NCBI GenBank assembly: GCA_023515745.1
Contig: JALECJ010000003.1
Coordinates: 253,001-317,000, forward strand
Direction: 5' to 3'
DNA length: 64,000 bases
Source: Amoeboaphelidium protococcarum
Taxonomy: Eukaryota; Aphelidiomycota; Aphelidea
Shown: positions 11,510-21,668 of the stretch, piece after piece
Numbering within the stretch: position 1 is the first letter of the stretch
Layout: every line of letters starts with the position of its first letter
Notes under the pieces: model-generated
What the model saw: only the letters and a program-made list of their open reading frames with translations
Database searches by the model: none
What the model was told of the DNA's origin: nothing
Translations under genes and position numbers: made by a program

Positions 11510-11981
11510 ATGAATCAATCTGGTCAATAGTAATTAAGTGAACAAGAGCAGGATTTAGTCAGGCAAAGTGTAAAGGCAAAGTGTAAAGGCAAAGGAGCAT
11601 TCATATTCTCCCTATAGTAAGTTCCGAGTCGGTGCTGCATTATTGACTGATGGTAACGAACGCGATGGATGTCTAATCTTCACAGGATGCAACGTTGAGA
11701 ATGCCGCTTACGGAGAAGCTATATGCGCCGAGAGAACTGCAATGGTGAAGGCTGTCTCTCATGGACATCGCAGGTTCACAGCCATAGCGATTAGTAGCGA
11801 TCTGGATGAAGGACGTGAAATTCTGCCATGTGGATCGTGTAGATAAGTGCTGGCTGAATTCTGCTACAGCAACCCATCTCCGTTCCGTGTTATATCCGTC
11901 TAAAGTGAATCGCGATACAAAGTGTACTTGCTTACAGACTTGCTCCCCAAGGCATTTACTCCTGCTGACTTGATCAATTGA
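11510..11981 (+). pseudogene. Cytidine deaminase, frame broken by a 13-bp tandem duplication
   Basis: Zinc-dependent cytidine deaminase of pyrimidine salvage. From ATG 11510 the frame reads MNQSGQQQLSEQEQDLVRQ and enters SVKAK normally, then is thrown out of frame at 11565-11590 by a perfect 13-bp tandem duplication. The remainder lies in another frame, beginning EHSYSPYSKFRVGAALL. It contains the zinc motifs GCNVENAAYGEAICAERTA and LPCGSCRQ and ends in TGA 11979-11981. Removing one repeat unit would restore a full-length enzyme of normal size. No rotation of the 13-mer begins GT and ends AG, so it is not a canonical intron. It could be a real lesion, a heterozygous allele or an assembly error. 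Confidence 0.85.
11565..11590. repeat. 13-bp tandem duplication inside the deaminase gene
   Basis: Two perfect adjacent copies of AAAGTGTAAAGGC at 11565-11577 and 11578-11590, with GGC before and AAAG after extending the similarity. It shifts the deaminase frame by one base. Confidence 0.95.
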
Positions 11982-12154
11982 TATAAATATTGTTTAAAAT
12001 TAAAGTTATATAAAGTTGAATATGTTATGTTTGATAATTATAACGAGCGTTTGATTGACCAACTTTGTGATCGACATGCTCTCTTACCTCTTGGTGAGAT
12101 CTTTGGGAAAAAACTCTCCAGGCGATGTATTAAAATCCATAATATCAAATGCTT

Positions 12155-13108
12155 ATGACAACTAAGGAGCAAGTATAACAATGTAGTGCTCATAAATGGT
12201 TACCAAAGCTTAAACATAATTGTGGAGAGTATGAAATTATCGAATTAGACGCGTCATTTATTGAGTATTTGAACCAGGATGGTATATTATTGCCATCTGA
12301 TATGGAAAAAGATTGTGATCAATATCTCAATATAAAACCCACGTTGGATAGAATACAGCAGGTGATCGATTAATTCTCTAATGTATTTCCTAAACTTAAC
12401 TGGTCTTCGCCAAAAGATGCGTGCTGGATTAACCATAATCAATCTCCTTAATGCTCAACAGTGGATGATATTATTCAAATGTTGAAAGCGTCTGATTGTA
12501 TTAATTTTGATCTTAATCATATATTTGATGAGTGCACTTTATAATCTGAGACTTATTAAAATGACCATAATCTATCTGATGACGATATTAGGATTTTGAA
12601 GGGACAGTTGAGGCACTTGATATTAAAGAGATTCGATGACAACATCGTACCATCTATGGAGTTTCGGTGCATTGTTCATCACAATACCTTGGTGGGAATA
12701 TCGCAAAGATACTTGGGAGTCTGTTACAATTATACACAGTAAGAGCTTGGTAATATTCGTTAGTCTATAATTGATTTCTACTAACTTTAGTTAAACAATA
12801 CACTCTAAAATCTCAAGGATTACGTGTTTGATGTCTGCGTTATGAAGGAGAATGTGGTGCGATTGATTGATATAAATCCTCTGAGCGATTCAACTGATAT
12901 GGCTCTATTTGCTTATGATGAAATTGAAAGCCTTGATACTATTGATCCATAATTACTACCTATTTTACGCGTTCATAGGAGTGATGCAGAGGCTTCTGAG
13001 TTCCAGAGTTCTAATCCTCGATATTAGTTGAACATGCTGCCAATTGACGCGTTCTAATTGCACAACCAGTAGTTTGAATTTCCTGGTAGCTTTCCATTAA
13101 ATCGCTGA
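12155..13108 (+). CDS. CDC123: CDC123 translation initiation factor eIF2 assembly protein
   Basis: D123-family ATP-grasp protein that assembles the eIF2 complex. The 317-residue frame starts at ATG 12155 (MTTKEQVQQCSAHKW), where the family N-terminus VxxCSxxxWxPKxK is recognisable. Further motifs are FPKLNWSSPKDACWI, LKASDCINFDL, EFRCIVHHNTLVGISQR and VFDVCVMKENVVRLIDINP, the last two forming the nucleotide and metal pocket. The C-terminus becomes acidic and ends in LNR before TGA 13106-13108. Two ATGs at 12022 and 12027 lie upstream but hit TGA and give no homology. Single exon; roughly the usual family length. Confidence 0.92.
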
Positions 13109-13255
13109 ATTTGTTGGAATTGATTATTATAAAAAATTGTTTACATAATCTGCATATTTCAAGGTGGCCTTTTTTTACTTTGTTATATTGTTTCGTTGGG
13201 CGATTACAAGAATTTCTCTTCAAATTAGTCGCTTTGAAGCCTATTCGTTTACATA

Positions 13256-13983
13256 ATGGCAGAAAATAGTAACCAAATAGTGTTGTATTCCTATTGGAGA
13301 TCTTCGTGCTCTTGGAGAGTTAGAATCGCACTAAATTTCAAAGGTATTCCATATCAATACCGAGCTATCAACTTATTGCAGGCGGAATAGGTAAGTGATG
13401 CGATTACAGATAGATGAAAACCTTTGTCATTGTGACCGACCAATAAAGATCGATGTAGCAAGGTGAAGAGTATGTCGCGCTGAATCCGGCAAAGAGCTTA
13501 CCAACTTTACTGATAGATGGGCTAGTACTTACGCAGTCTGTGGCCATTTTGGAGTACTTGGAGGAGCGAAAGCCAGAGTCTTGGCGTCTATTGCCAGTCA
13601 TGCCGGCGGAGAGAGCAAAAGTTCGCGCATTGGTCAACATCATATGCTGCGATATTCAACCCGTGTAAAATATGAAAGTTTTGAAGCAAGTCGGGGAGGA
13701 TAAGAAGGTGGAATGGGCTTAGAAGTGTATAACCTCCGGATTTGAGGCGCTAGAGAAGATGCTTTAACAGACCGCGGGTACTTACTGTGTAGGAGATCAA
13801 GTATCTTTAGCTGATGTATGTTTGGTGCCCCAGGTGTATAATGCTAATAGATTTCAAGTTGACATGACCAAGTTCCCTCTAATCTAGAGAATCAATGCAT
13901 CTCTGGGCCAGTTGGAACCATTCAAGAAGGCTCATCCTGACCAGCAACCTGATAATCCTTCATCATCAACACAGAAACAGTGA
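13256..13983 (+). CDS. Maleylacetoacetate isomerase / zeta-class glutathione S-transferase
   Basis: Glutathione-dependent isomerase of tyrosine catabolism. Two exons, 13256-13390 and 13459-13983, flank a 68-nt intron (gtaagt...gatgtag). The 219-residue protein has the zeta-class catalytic motif [12 protein letters not shown] at residues 15-26 and [24 protein letters not shown] for glutathione binding. The C-terminal helical domain has the family's [24 protein letters not shown] motif. Exon 1 ends in GAA TAG (Glu-Gln), another TAG read as sense. TGA stop is at 13981-13983. Length matches the family (about 215). Confidence 0.93.
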
Positions 13984-14103
13984 TTAATTGATAGGTAGCA
14001 TGAAAGTATCAAACTTGGTATCAATAATAATGATAATAATCATAAAAAGGCCATTTATTATTACTTCTTACGCGTAATCAGACCATCACCAGCTGGAGAG
14101 TGT

Positions 14104-14524
14104 TCAGCCAGATTTAAACAGGAGGATCGCAATCTGTCCCAAGTAGAAATAGATGAAGTGCTACACGAAACGACCAAACTTAACTTATTGGTGGTCAAGT
14201 CCTTTTATCAACAACATACCAACATTATAAAAAAACTTACTTTAGTCTCATGGGTGACATAGGATCCATAATTCTTTCCAACAATACAGTGCCATGTTGG
14301 GTTGTATTTCTTGTCAAACTCTCTCTTAATGTACGCAGCCATGTCCTTCTCCAGTGTGTACTTGTCCACTGCTTGGCCTGCAATCTCAACAGCATCCTGC
14401 TGCATCTCATCGCTCATGTCGGCGTTCTTGATGACGGCCTTCTTTTCAGACACTGCACACTATGAAATTAAATTTAAAGTATGTTGATTATTAGTATAAG
14501 GAGATAGTTAAAAACGTACTTACT
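14104..14524 (-). CDS. DYNLL: Dynein light chain LC8 (DYNLL) with an intron-split start codon
   Basis: Hub dimerisation protein of dynein and many other complexes. The coding part spans three exons. Exon 1 contributes only the A of the start codon (14524), exon 2 is 14241-14452 and exon 3 is 14104-14160. The introns are 14453-14523 (71 nt, gtaagt...gtgcag) and 14161-14240 (80 nt, gtaagt...gtgtag). Splicing gives A|TG TCT GAA and a protein of exactly 89 residues, the universal LC8 length: [46 protein letters not shown], then [18 protein letters not shown]. No other ATG in frame precedes the conserved residues. The gene is divergent from VPS53. Confidence 0.93.
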
Positions 14525-14966
14525 GTTGTATCTGTAAATTCACTGCCAACTGCAAGAAGGGAAAAGTGAACAAGGGCGGCGGCGTTTCTCTCGTTTCTCC
14601 TTCTCTTCTGAGTGTCGCTTAGTCTGCACTGTCTGAGCGACCCAGCAAGGGGGTTTTAGTTGCTTTGAGTGTAAAGCGACGGAACGAAACTTCTCACTTT
14701 CTTTCATCAAAACGTATTGCGGCGCAACGACGCGTTTCTCTTTCTCTTTCTCTATCAGTCTGTCTGTTATTGTTGGTGAAACGCTCGGCGCTCTTTCCTC
14801 AGTTTTATTCTTTTCTTCCATGAAGAGATTCTGTTTCTGTTTCATCACCTCTAACTCTTATTACTGAAAGTTCCTTATTGTTTGGTGTATCTTCTTACTG
14901 ATCGTCTATAATAGGAGTATTGATATGCTTTAATCAAGTGCAACCGCGGAATAATCCAAGGTCGAT
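14525..14966. promoter_or_regulatory. Divergent promoter between LC8 and VPS53
   Basis: A 442-bp spacer with several copies of the GAAACG/CGTTTC word (CGTTTC near 14582 and 14591, ACGAAAC near 14698, GCGTTTC near 14733, GAAACG near 14777). It also has one ACGCGT (14730) and pyrimidine-rich TCTC runs. It includes the untranslated first exon of LC8. An open frame on the minus strand (14540-14848) is compositionally biased and has no homology. Confidence 0.5.
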
Positions 14967-17528
14967 ATGGGGGACTCATCTGCTGTGCCCAAGGCGCCTC
15001 CAATGCCCACTATTCCTGTTAGTGCTATTGTTGGCAATGAAGTTCAGATCGATGATCCGGTGCATGTCATTAATTTAATGTTCCCGAATGAGTAGTCATT
15101 CTCATAGCTGGATAGCTATAAAGATCTGCTTATCAGGAGAATCGATATGATTGATAGAGAAGTCAAGGAGATGATATAGCCAGTGGATTTTAGCTCTGAA
15201 CTTGCTGGAATGTCGTCTGTAATGCTGGCTCTTAGAGACCAGATTAAAGATATTAAGAGTAAGGCTTAGCATGCTGAGAGAACCGTGTAAGATATTACGA
15301 AAGACATCAAGTCACTGGATTTGGCTAAGCGTAATTTAACTAGTAGTATATTATTGTTGAAGCGGTTGAGCATGCTGTCCAGTGGATTAGATTAGCTGCG
15401 TAATGAAATGTCTAAGCGTAATTATCATGGAATGTCTGCTCTAGTCGGTGCAGTGCTGGATCTCGCAGGTTAGTTTAAGGAATATAAAAATATTTAGCAA
15501 ATTTCGGATCTTTTGGTTAATGTTAATAATTGCCAGTAAGAGTTGCGGAGATTGATCTTCAGTGTATTTGAAAGCTCTTTTACCACGTAAGGTGCTTTAA
15601 CTGGTGACACTCTGACTTTGAGAGAGATCAGTTTAGTGGCTGACTCTATGGAGCCGGAAGTCAGGCGTCAGTTGATTGACTGGTACACTGAGTTGTAATT
15701 GAAAGAGTACAGGGCAGTGTTCAGATATAATGAAGAAGTGGGCAGTTTAGATAATGTTGCCAGACGGTATGCGTGGCTTAAGCGGCTATGTAAGACGTAT
15801 GATGACGACCATGTGTCCATATTTCCCGAGAGCTGGGAGGTATCCAAGGTTGTATGTGAGCGATTCAGTGATATGACCAAGGAGGATATCTCATCTCTGT
15901 TGGTGAAGAGTGGCAGCAATATAGACGTCAAGTTGCTGATCAAGAGTCTATAAATTACATTAGAATTTGAGTCTGGGCTGAACAAGCGTTTCCTCGCCAT
16001 CTCTAATCCTGATTTTCTATCTGGTAAGCTGAATGATAATTATGAAGTTCCATCTGAATTTAGGATCTTCGATGGTAAAGTGTCTGGGGCCTTTGAGCCA
16101 TATCTACGATATTATGTGGATGCCGAGGAACGTTCAATCTAGTAGTTGTTGGATGCGTTCAAGTAGAAGACTGTAATATCTGATGATGATATTCAGACTG
16201 GAGTATTCTCCACTTCAACCGACTTGTTTCTCTTCTATCGTTAGACTTTGGTCAGCATGTCCAAATTGAATACTAGATAGGCTTTCGTAGATTTGAGTAA
16301 AGCATTTACTCGTGGGCTGTCAGTATTTGGTGATTTGCTCTCTCAAAAGTTGCCAAAAGAAGACAAACGATCATTGTCTAGTGAAGATTTAAAAATGGCC
16401 TGTTTGGTGCTCAATACCGCCGAGTATTGTTCAGGTACAACTCTTCAGTTGGAGGAGAAGATTAAAGAGAAAGTGGATGCTTAATTCAAGGAATCTATTG
16501 ATTTATCGAGGGAATAGGAAGCATTTCTACTCCTGACAACTACTGCAATTCAGTGCATGGTGAAGCTGGTCATGGCAAGTTTGAATAGCAATTTTGTCAC
16601 CATGTCCAAGTTGCCATGGTCATCCATGTAGAATGTCGGTGATTAATCAGATTACGTGACGCAAATTGGTAAAATTCTCACGGCTTAAATCTCCACCATT
16701 AGAAAACTTGTATTCTCTCAGAGCGAAATATCGATCAATGGATCTCAGTCGGCCAAGCAGTTTAGATGGTTCTGTGATAAGTTTGTGGATACCTTTGTGC
16801 CAACGTTTATGAAGCACATTCACCTGTGCAAACCTATAAGTGAGATTGGTGCCGAGTAATTGCTGCTGGATACCCACGGAATTAAGACTATTCTGTTGGA
16901 TATGCCTAATATGGGAGCTGAGTAACGTCAGCCAGCATCGGCGGTGTTCACCAAATTTGTGACGAAGAGCATAGCAAAAGCGGAAACTTTATTGAAAGTA
17001 GTGCTCACCCATTTAGAACCTCCAGATGTGATCATCAAAAATTACCTGATTCTGTGTGCCGAAGGTGCTGAAGAGGAAATGAAAACTCAAGGCATTTCGC
17101 GGGTAAGACTGCAAGAATTGCGTGATGGCTTCTTTAAGATTTTAGAACTGAAAGGTGTTAGTCCGACTGAGACTTAAAGTTTACTGGACCTGCTGCAGAA
17201 GAAGATTTAATCAACGGCGATTAATGCTCCATAATTGATGGATGTTCCGAAATTCTCAACTATTGTCACTTCGACATAGAATGCTCCCTCTTCACCGACA
17301 CATAATTAGTCAGGTTTATCATCAATAGCATCTGGCCTGGCCTCTATTCAATTGAAGAATGTCGGGTCAAGTGTGACTGATGCTGGTTCCAAGTTCAACG
17401 AAAATCTAATGAAGAAGATTGGTGGCAGCTGGCTCAAACGAGATCCAACTACTGCCACATAGTCCTCATCATCATAGCAGAATACAAACGCCCAGGTGCC
17501 CAACTCTTCTCCTAATAATAAGAAATGA
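14967..17528 (+). CDS. VPS53: VPS53, subunit of the GARP/EARP tethering complex
   Basis: Tethers endosome-derived vesicles at the trans-Golgi network. The 853-residue single-exon protein begins MGDSSAVPKAPPMP. The VPS53 N-terminal motif follows: INLMFPNEQSFSQLDSYKDLL, then a coiled coil with the family hallmark IKSLDLAKRNLTSSILLLKR near residues 115-135 and RLSMLSSGLDQL. Helical-rod sequence includes FESSFTTQGALTG and IIKNYLILCAEG. The C-terminal 100 residues are Ser/Thr/Gln rich and disordered. Start ATG 14967, stop TGA 17526-17528. Length agrees with yeast and animal VPS53 (about 820). Confidence 0.94.
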
Positions 17529-17819
17529 TCCATACTGATGTTTATAAACAGTCTTTTTTAAATAGTCAATGTTTATGCTCTGTAACAGGGGCTATCGCTG
17601 TACGTCCTTATCATTTGTCTTCTCTTCTCTCTACTGATTGATTGACGCGTGAGTGATCCACAGCGTTGCCTTCGCCTAAGGTTAAAATCAACCGAAAATT
17701 TTCTTCGAAATCCCTTAGGCAAATCTCACTAAGCGACATCAACATCACTATTGACTAGATTTTAATTATTATTTCTGTGAGTTAAAACTTATTAGATTGA
17801 GGAATATATATTAAATAAA

Positions 17820-18443
17820 ATGGTAAGATTTAATATTGTGGACGCGTCTAGAGATAATTGGAGTCTACGAGGATTATCTATCTATTTACATGCATTCTAG
17901 ATTATATGGACGCGTTCCCTGTTAAGCAGCGGATATTAATGATTGTACTGTTATTGATGACTACCTAATAACATGCGCAAATGCATATACACTCGCACAT
18001 TCATTGTCGTATCTAACTCTAGCCATATCATATTCTTGAATCGGACAGGATGCGGATATAGCGACTGAATGCGTGTGTGTGTATATACGTTTGACTATGT
18101 GTGGGGTGTCATTTACTACATGTAGGTTAATATTCCAAAGACTCGTAATACTTACTGCAAGGGCAAAGAGTGCCGCAAGCATCAGCCACACAAAGTCACA
18201 CAGTACAAGGCAGGTAAAGCCTCCCTTTTCAAATAGGGTAAGCGTCGTTACGACAGAAAGCAGTCTGGTTTTGGTGGTCAGACCAAGCCAGTCTTCCACA
18301 AGAAGGCCAAGACCACCAAGAAGATTGTGCTCCGTCTCGAATGTACCGTCTGTAAGGTTAAGCATCAGATTGCGCTGAAGCGTTGCAAGCACTTTGAACT
18401 GGGTGGTGAGAAGAAGACTAAGAATGCTGCATTGAACTTCTGA
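17820..18443 (+). CDS. RPL44: 60S ribosomal protein eL42 (RPL44/RPL36A)
   Basis: Cytosolic large-subunit protein at the E site. Exon 1 is only the ATG (17820-17822); a 303-nt intron follows immediately (17823-18125, gtaaga...catgtag), and exon 2 is 18126-18443. The 106-residue product starts [19 protein letters not shown] and contains zinc ligands in CKGKEC and ECTVCKVKH, then CKHFELGG and the C-terminal AALNF. A TAG codon sits at the invariant Gln of LFKQGKRRYD. The residue linked to cycloheximide resistance elsewhere is Pro here (QTKPVFHK), the sensitive form. The intron is by far the longest in the window, as is common in ribosomal protein genes of yeasts. Confidence 0.97.
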
Positions 18444-18683
18444 GTGTATTCATCGTACGCTATAGATCTCTAATCTCTATATGATCGTGATAATCATGAA
18501 GAAGTCAAATACACCATGTTCTTTTATATCACTATCCGTTGTTTTGATTAATCTTTTGAAAGCATATTATGACAAGTGTCTAGCAATCAGTTTAAGAAAA
18601 CGAATGATGATTTATTATTGTTGACAATGTTCACACGTACAATAACCTTTTCAAAACAACTACCACCAACCAACATGAATAGA

Positions 18684-20264
18684 TCACGAGTGACGCGTTG
18701 TTTATTATAGATTTCGCAGTTACAATATACGTCCAAGTTCCAGTGCTCGCTCCTCTAATAACTAGTTCTCCGCCAGCAGCTAATTCAAAAATTCTATAGC
18801 TTCACCTAAGATTACAGTTTTGGCTGGCGGAGGTCCTTGTCGATTGTGATGTGATCTCTACGCATCAGTGCCATGTAGTAGCTTCAGAGATGGAACCAGC
18901 TGACAAATAGCCTCAAATCCTAATTTAATGTTCTATCTGCGCTTCTACTCACTTAGGACGTGATTCTATCGCTTCTCCTGCTCTGTGAGCAATTGACTCG
19001 ATGCGTGACGCTTCTTACGCGGTGCCAGCACTACTTTCGGACCATTTGCATCCACCTGTCCCTTATCCGGCTCTTCTTTATCTACTTTATTCTACTGCTA
19101 TTATGATGATTATTAGTGTTATTGAAATCTACTATTAGGCAGGAGTGATCCACTGGGTTAAAATACCGAATACCGCTGAGGAGGTGCTTATTAGAATAAA
19201 CTCTATGGCGCATAGCGAATGATATCAGTCGATACACTAGGAAGAGCGGATGGGTTCATGAGCTTAATAGCATTTATATCGGCGAATGACGATGACTGTT
19301 GTAGTGCAGACTCAAACCCAATAACATCTGAACTCTCTTGAGGATTATCTCTGATATCAGCTGTCTACTTTAGGCCAGTACTAAACATTGCAGAATCATT
19401 CAACTTTTAAGAGTTACTAACATTAGACTTCTGCAGCTTCTTCTAAGACGGATCGTATATATCGCCAGTTGCGCCTTGACCATTATTATTATTATTATTT
19501 TTATCATCGTCATCCTCATCATCTCCAACTAGAATGCCATCAAGAAAATTACTGAAGTACTCTTGCTCACTCTAGTTGAACAGTTGACTTTAGTTATGAA
19601 GAGCCTACTGGAAGAAATTGTCTATGGAATCCAACTCTTATGGCTGCATGATGAGCGAATCCAAATCAGCGTCACCTGCACCATTACAACTGCCGCCACC
19701 ACCAAGAAGAAGTGTATTATAATCATTATTCGACGTGATTGATGATATAGTCCTCTTTCTAGAATGATTCTGATTATAATCCGGGCGATTTTAAAGCTAT
19801 GCCGAGGAACCACCAAGCCATGAACAATCAGTATCGCCCAAGGTAAGAATACCACTACCACTTGGTAGACTATAAAAATCAGGACAAGCGGCAGAATTCG
19901 AGTTACCAATGTTCAATCCTAATTATTGGTATTACTATTACTACTACTACTGTTATTATTATTATGAAGAGGGCGGTACCATTTGGGTAAACATTGTTCC
20001 AGCAGGTATCGTCAGACCATTGTGAAGAGTCACATTCTAATTTATGATTATGCCATCATTGCACAAAGGCATTGTTGTATCATACCGCTGTGGAGCATGC
20101 AATTTATGATTTATTTCCTTCATCATTGCAGATTATTTCTACTTCAACAACATCAAGTCATGTGGCAACTCAGCCACATTCGCCAGCTGTGGAGTAGAAT
20201 AGGTTGACGCCGAAACTGACCGCATTTACTATTTCGACTGCAGTCCTCCACCTAAATTGTTCAT
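18684..20264 (-). CDS. bHLH leucine-zipper transcription factor, Mondo/Mlx-like
   Basis: DNA-binding regulator. The 526-residue frame runs from the ATG ending at 20264 to TGA 18684-18686. The N-terminal 400 residues are disordered, with polyglutamine made of TAA/TAG codons (around 19930-19965), poly-Asn and acidic runs, as in activation regions. The C-terminus holds a basic region and helix 1 (NHVLSEQKRRQNIKLGFEAI, then CQLVPSL), a loop with HHNRQGPPP, helix 2 (KTVILGEAIEFLNQLL) and a short zipper (AENQLLEERALELGRIL). The EQKRRxNIKLGF core resembles animal MondoA/ChREBP and some fungal bHLH-zip proteins. The loop is unusually long. It is divergent from a telobox Myb gene. Confidence 0.85.
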
Positions 20265-20763
20265 CTATTACAGTATGCTTAAATACGCTAAACCGTAATA
20301 ATCTGGGAGAGATCTAATATTCAGTGGCAAGTACAATGCACAATACTCGTCAACAGTCAAAATGATGAAATTCTTCTCACGCTGAGTGTTGAAAATTAAA
20401 TTTCACAAAGAGAAACGGCCGGGCGAAACGAAAAACTTTCAGGAGGCCGACCTGTCGTTCATCTTCAGAATCGCGCGCCACAATATTCTCACAGTGCTTC
20501 ACTTGCACCTGATCTATTCCGAGTCAATTTTTATATAGTCGAGTAGAAGAGACAATTATTTGAGTTTTCTTACTATTAATAATTCGAGCGTTTTTCTCAT
20601 ATTAAAAGTATGATTTTAGGATTAAAAGGATCCAATAATTCAAACATCAGAGAACGAAATGTGGCTGGCTGTTTGGAGTGAAACAAATACTCTCGTTTCT
20701 CCCAACAAAACTTGAAACAAGATCAAACAGAATCAAAAATCAGGAATCACTAAATCATTAAGT
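20265..20763. promoter_or_regulatory. Divergent promoter between bHLH-zip and telobox Myb genes
   Basis: A 499-bp head-to-head spacer. It contains GAAACGGCCGGGCGAAACGA (about 20412-20431), two CGAAACG-type words flanking GGCCGGG, plus GAACGAAA near 20654 and CTCGTTTCTCC near 20693. CGACCTGTCGTTC near 20448 echoes the CGACCTGTCG repeat in the PP4 spacer. The remainder is AT-rich. Confidence 0.5.
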
Positions 20764-21564
20764 ATGCCTAAAACGAAATAAAGAGTAGATGTTTCGTCGG
20801 ATAGAAAAGCTTCTAGTAGCAATTAATTGTCTATTGATGATGGTGGTGAGGTGAGATAGCGTCGCAGGAGTCCTCGTTTGAAAAGACCAATCACTCCAGA
20901 GACTCCCGTCCATATTCGCAAAGATAAGGGCAAGGCGCCACTAATTTAGATTTACTCTCCGTCTGATGATAACGATAGTGATACTGAGTCTTTTTTTACT
21001 GCTCTAGATGATTTCTCTGGTAGCTTCGGTGAGGAACGCAGGACGCCCTCGCCATCTCCAATTGGACGGAGTCATCAGTAAGCATAGCAACGTTCTGGTA
21101 ATTACTAATTTACCTCCAATCCGGCCTTTGGTAGTCCTCATTCGGCCTATCAACGGCCTAGATATTGGCAGTCTCCAAATGTAGGAGGAGGTGGAGCTGG
21201 TACCGCAGCAGCAGGTGCGCGTGCTCAACCTGCTGGCGATAATTTTGCTTATCGTCCATTTGCGAGAAGAAGGCCTCGCCGCCAGCCTACAGATTGGACT
21301 TATGATGAATACTGGGCTCTGGATTTTGGGATGCGACGTTATGTGGGAAGAACTGACTATGTCTGGGCGTCAATCAAAGCTGATCCAGATTTTAGTTACA
21401 TACTCAGTAATCGGACCAACTGTGATCTCAAGGACAAGGCCAGGAATGAGAAGGACAGGCGTGAGACTTGGTATGGTCGAAATTCGCCTCGTGTGGGCAT
21501 CTTTTATTACGCGACAGATAGAAGGCCTTAGGAAGCACCACAATATCCAAGGAGGCATGGCTGA
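20764..21564 (+). CDS. Telobox Myb/SANT protein, candidate telomere-repeat binder
   Basis: The 266-residue protein has a disordered N-terminal half (basic, Ser/Pro rich, with KRPITPETP and SDDNDSDTE) and a Gly/Ala-rich linker. A C-terminal Myb-like domain spans about residues 180-245. It starts with PTDWTYDEYWALDFGMRRYVG and continues WASIKADPDFSYILSNRTN, then CDLKDKARNEKDRR. The last segment is the telobox signature (VDLKDKWRN in TRF1/TRF2, Taz1 and Tbf1), here with Ala replacing Trp. Proteins with this domain bind TTAGGG-type repeats at telomeres or, as in Tbf1, at promoters. Start ATG 20764, stop TGA 21562-21564, single exon. No TRFH dimerisation domain is visible, which favours a Tbf1-like or divergent role. 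Confidence 0.72.
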
Positions 21565-21668
21565 TTTTATATTTGATATGATTTAGGACTGAAAGATAAA
21601 TATTGAGTAATTCTGATATTACAACTATTTTTTATTTATTCTTCTTTAAAACAATATACGCCTAGATA

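Noticed and set aside
14540-14848. Minus-strand 102-codon frame upstream of LC8
   Set aside because: Biased Lys/Glu/Arg composition from a pyrimidine-rich promoter; out of frame with LC8.
17823-18125. Possible box C/D snoRNA inside the eL42 intron (a TGATGAC near 17952)
   Set aside because: No paired D box or terminal stem that I could see.
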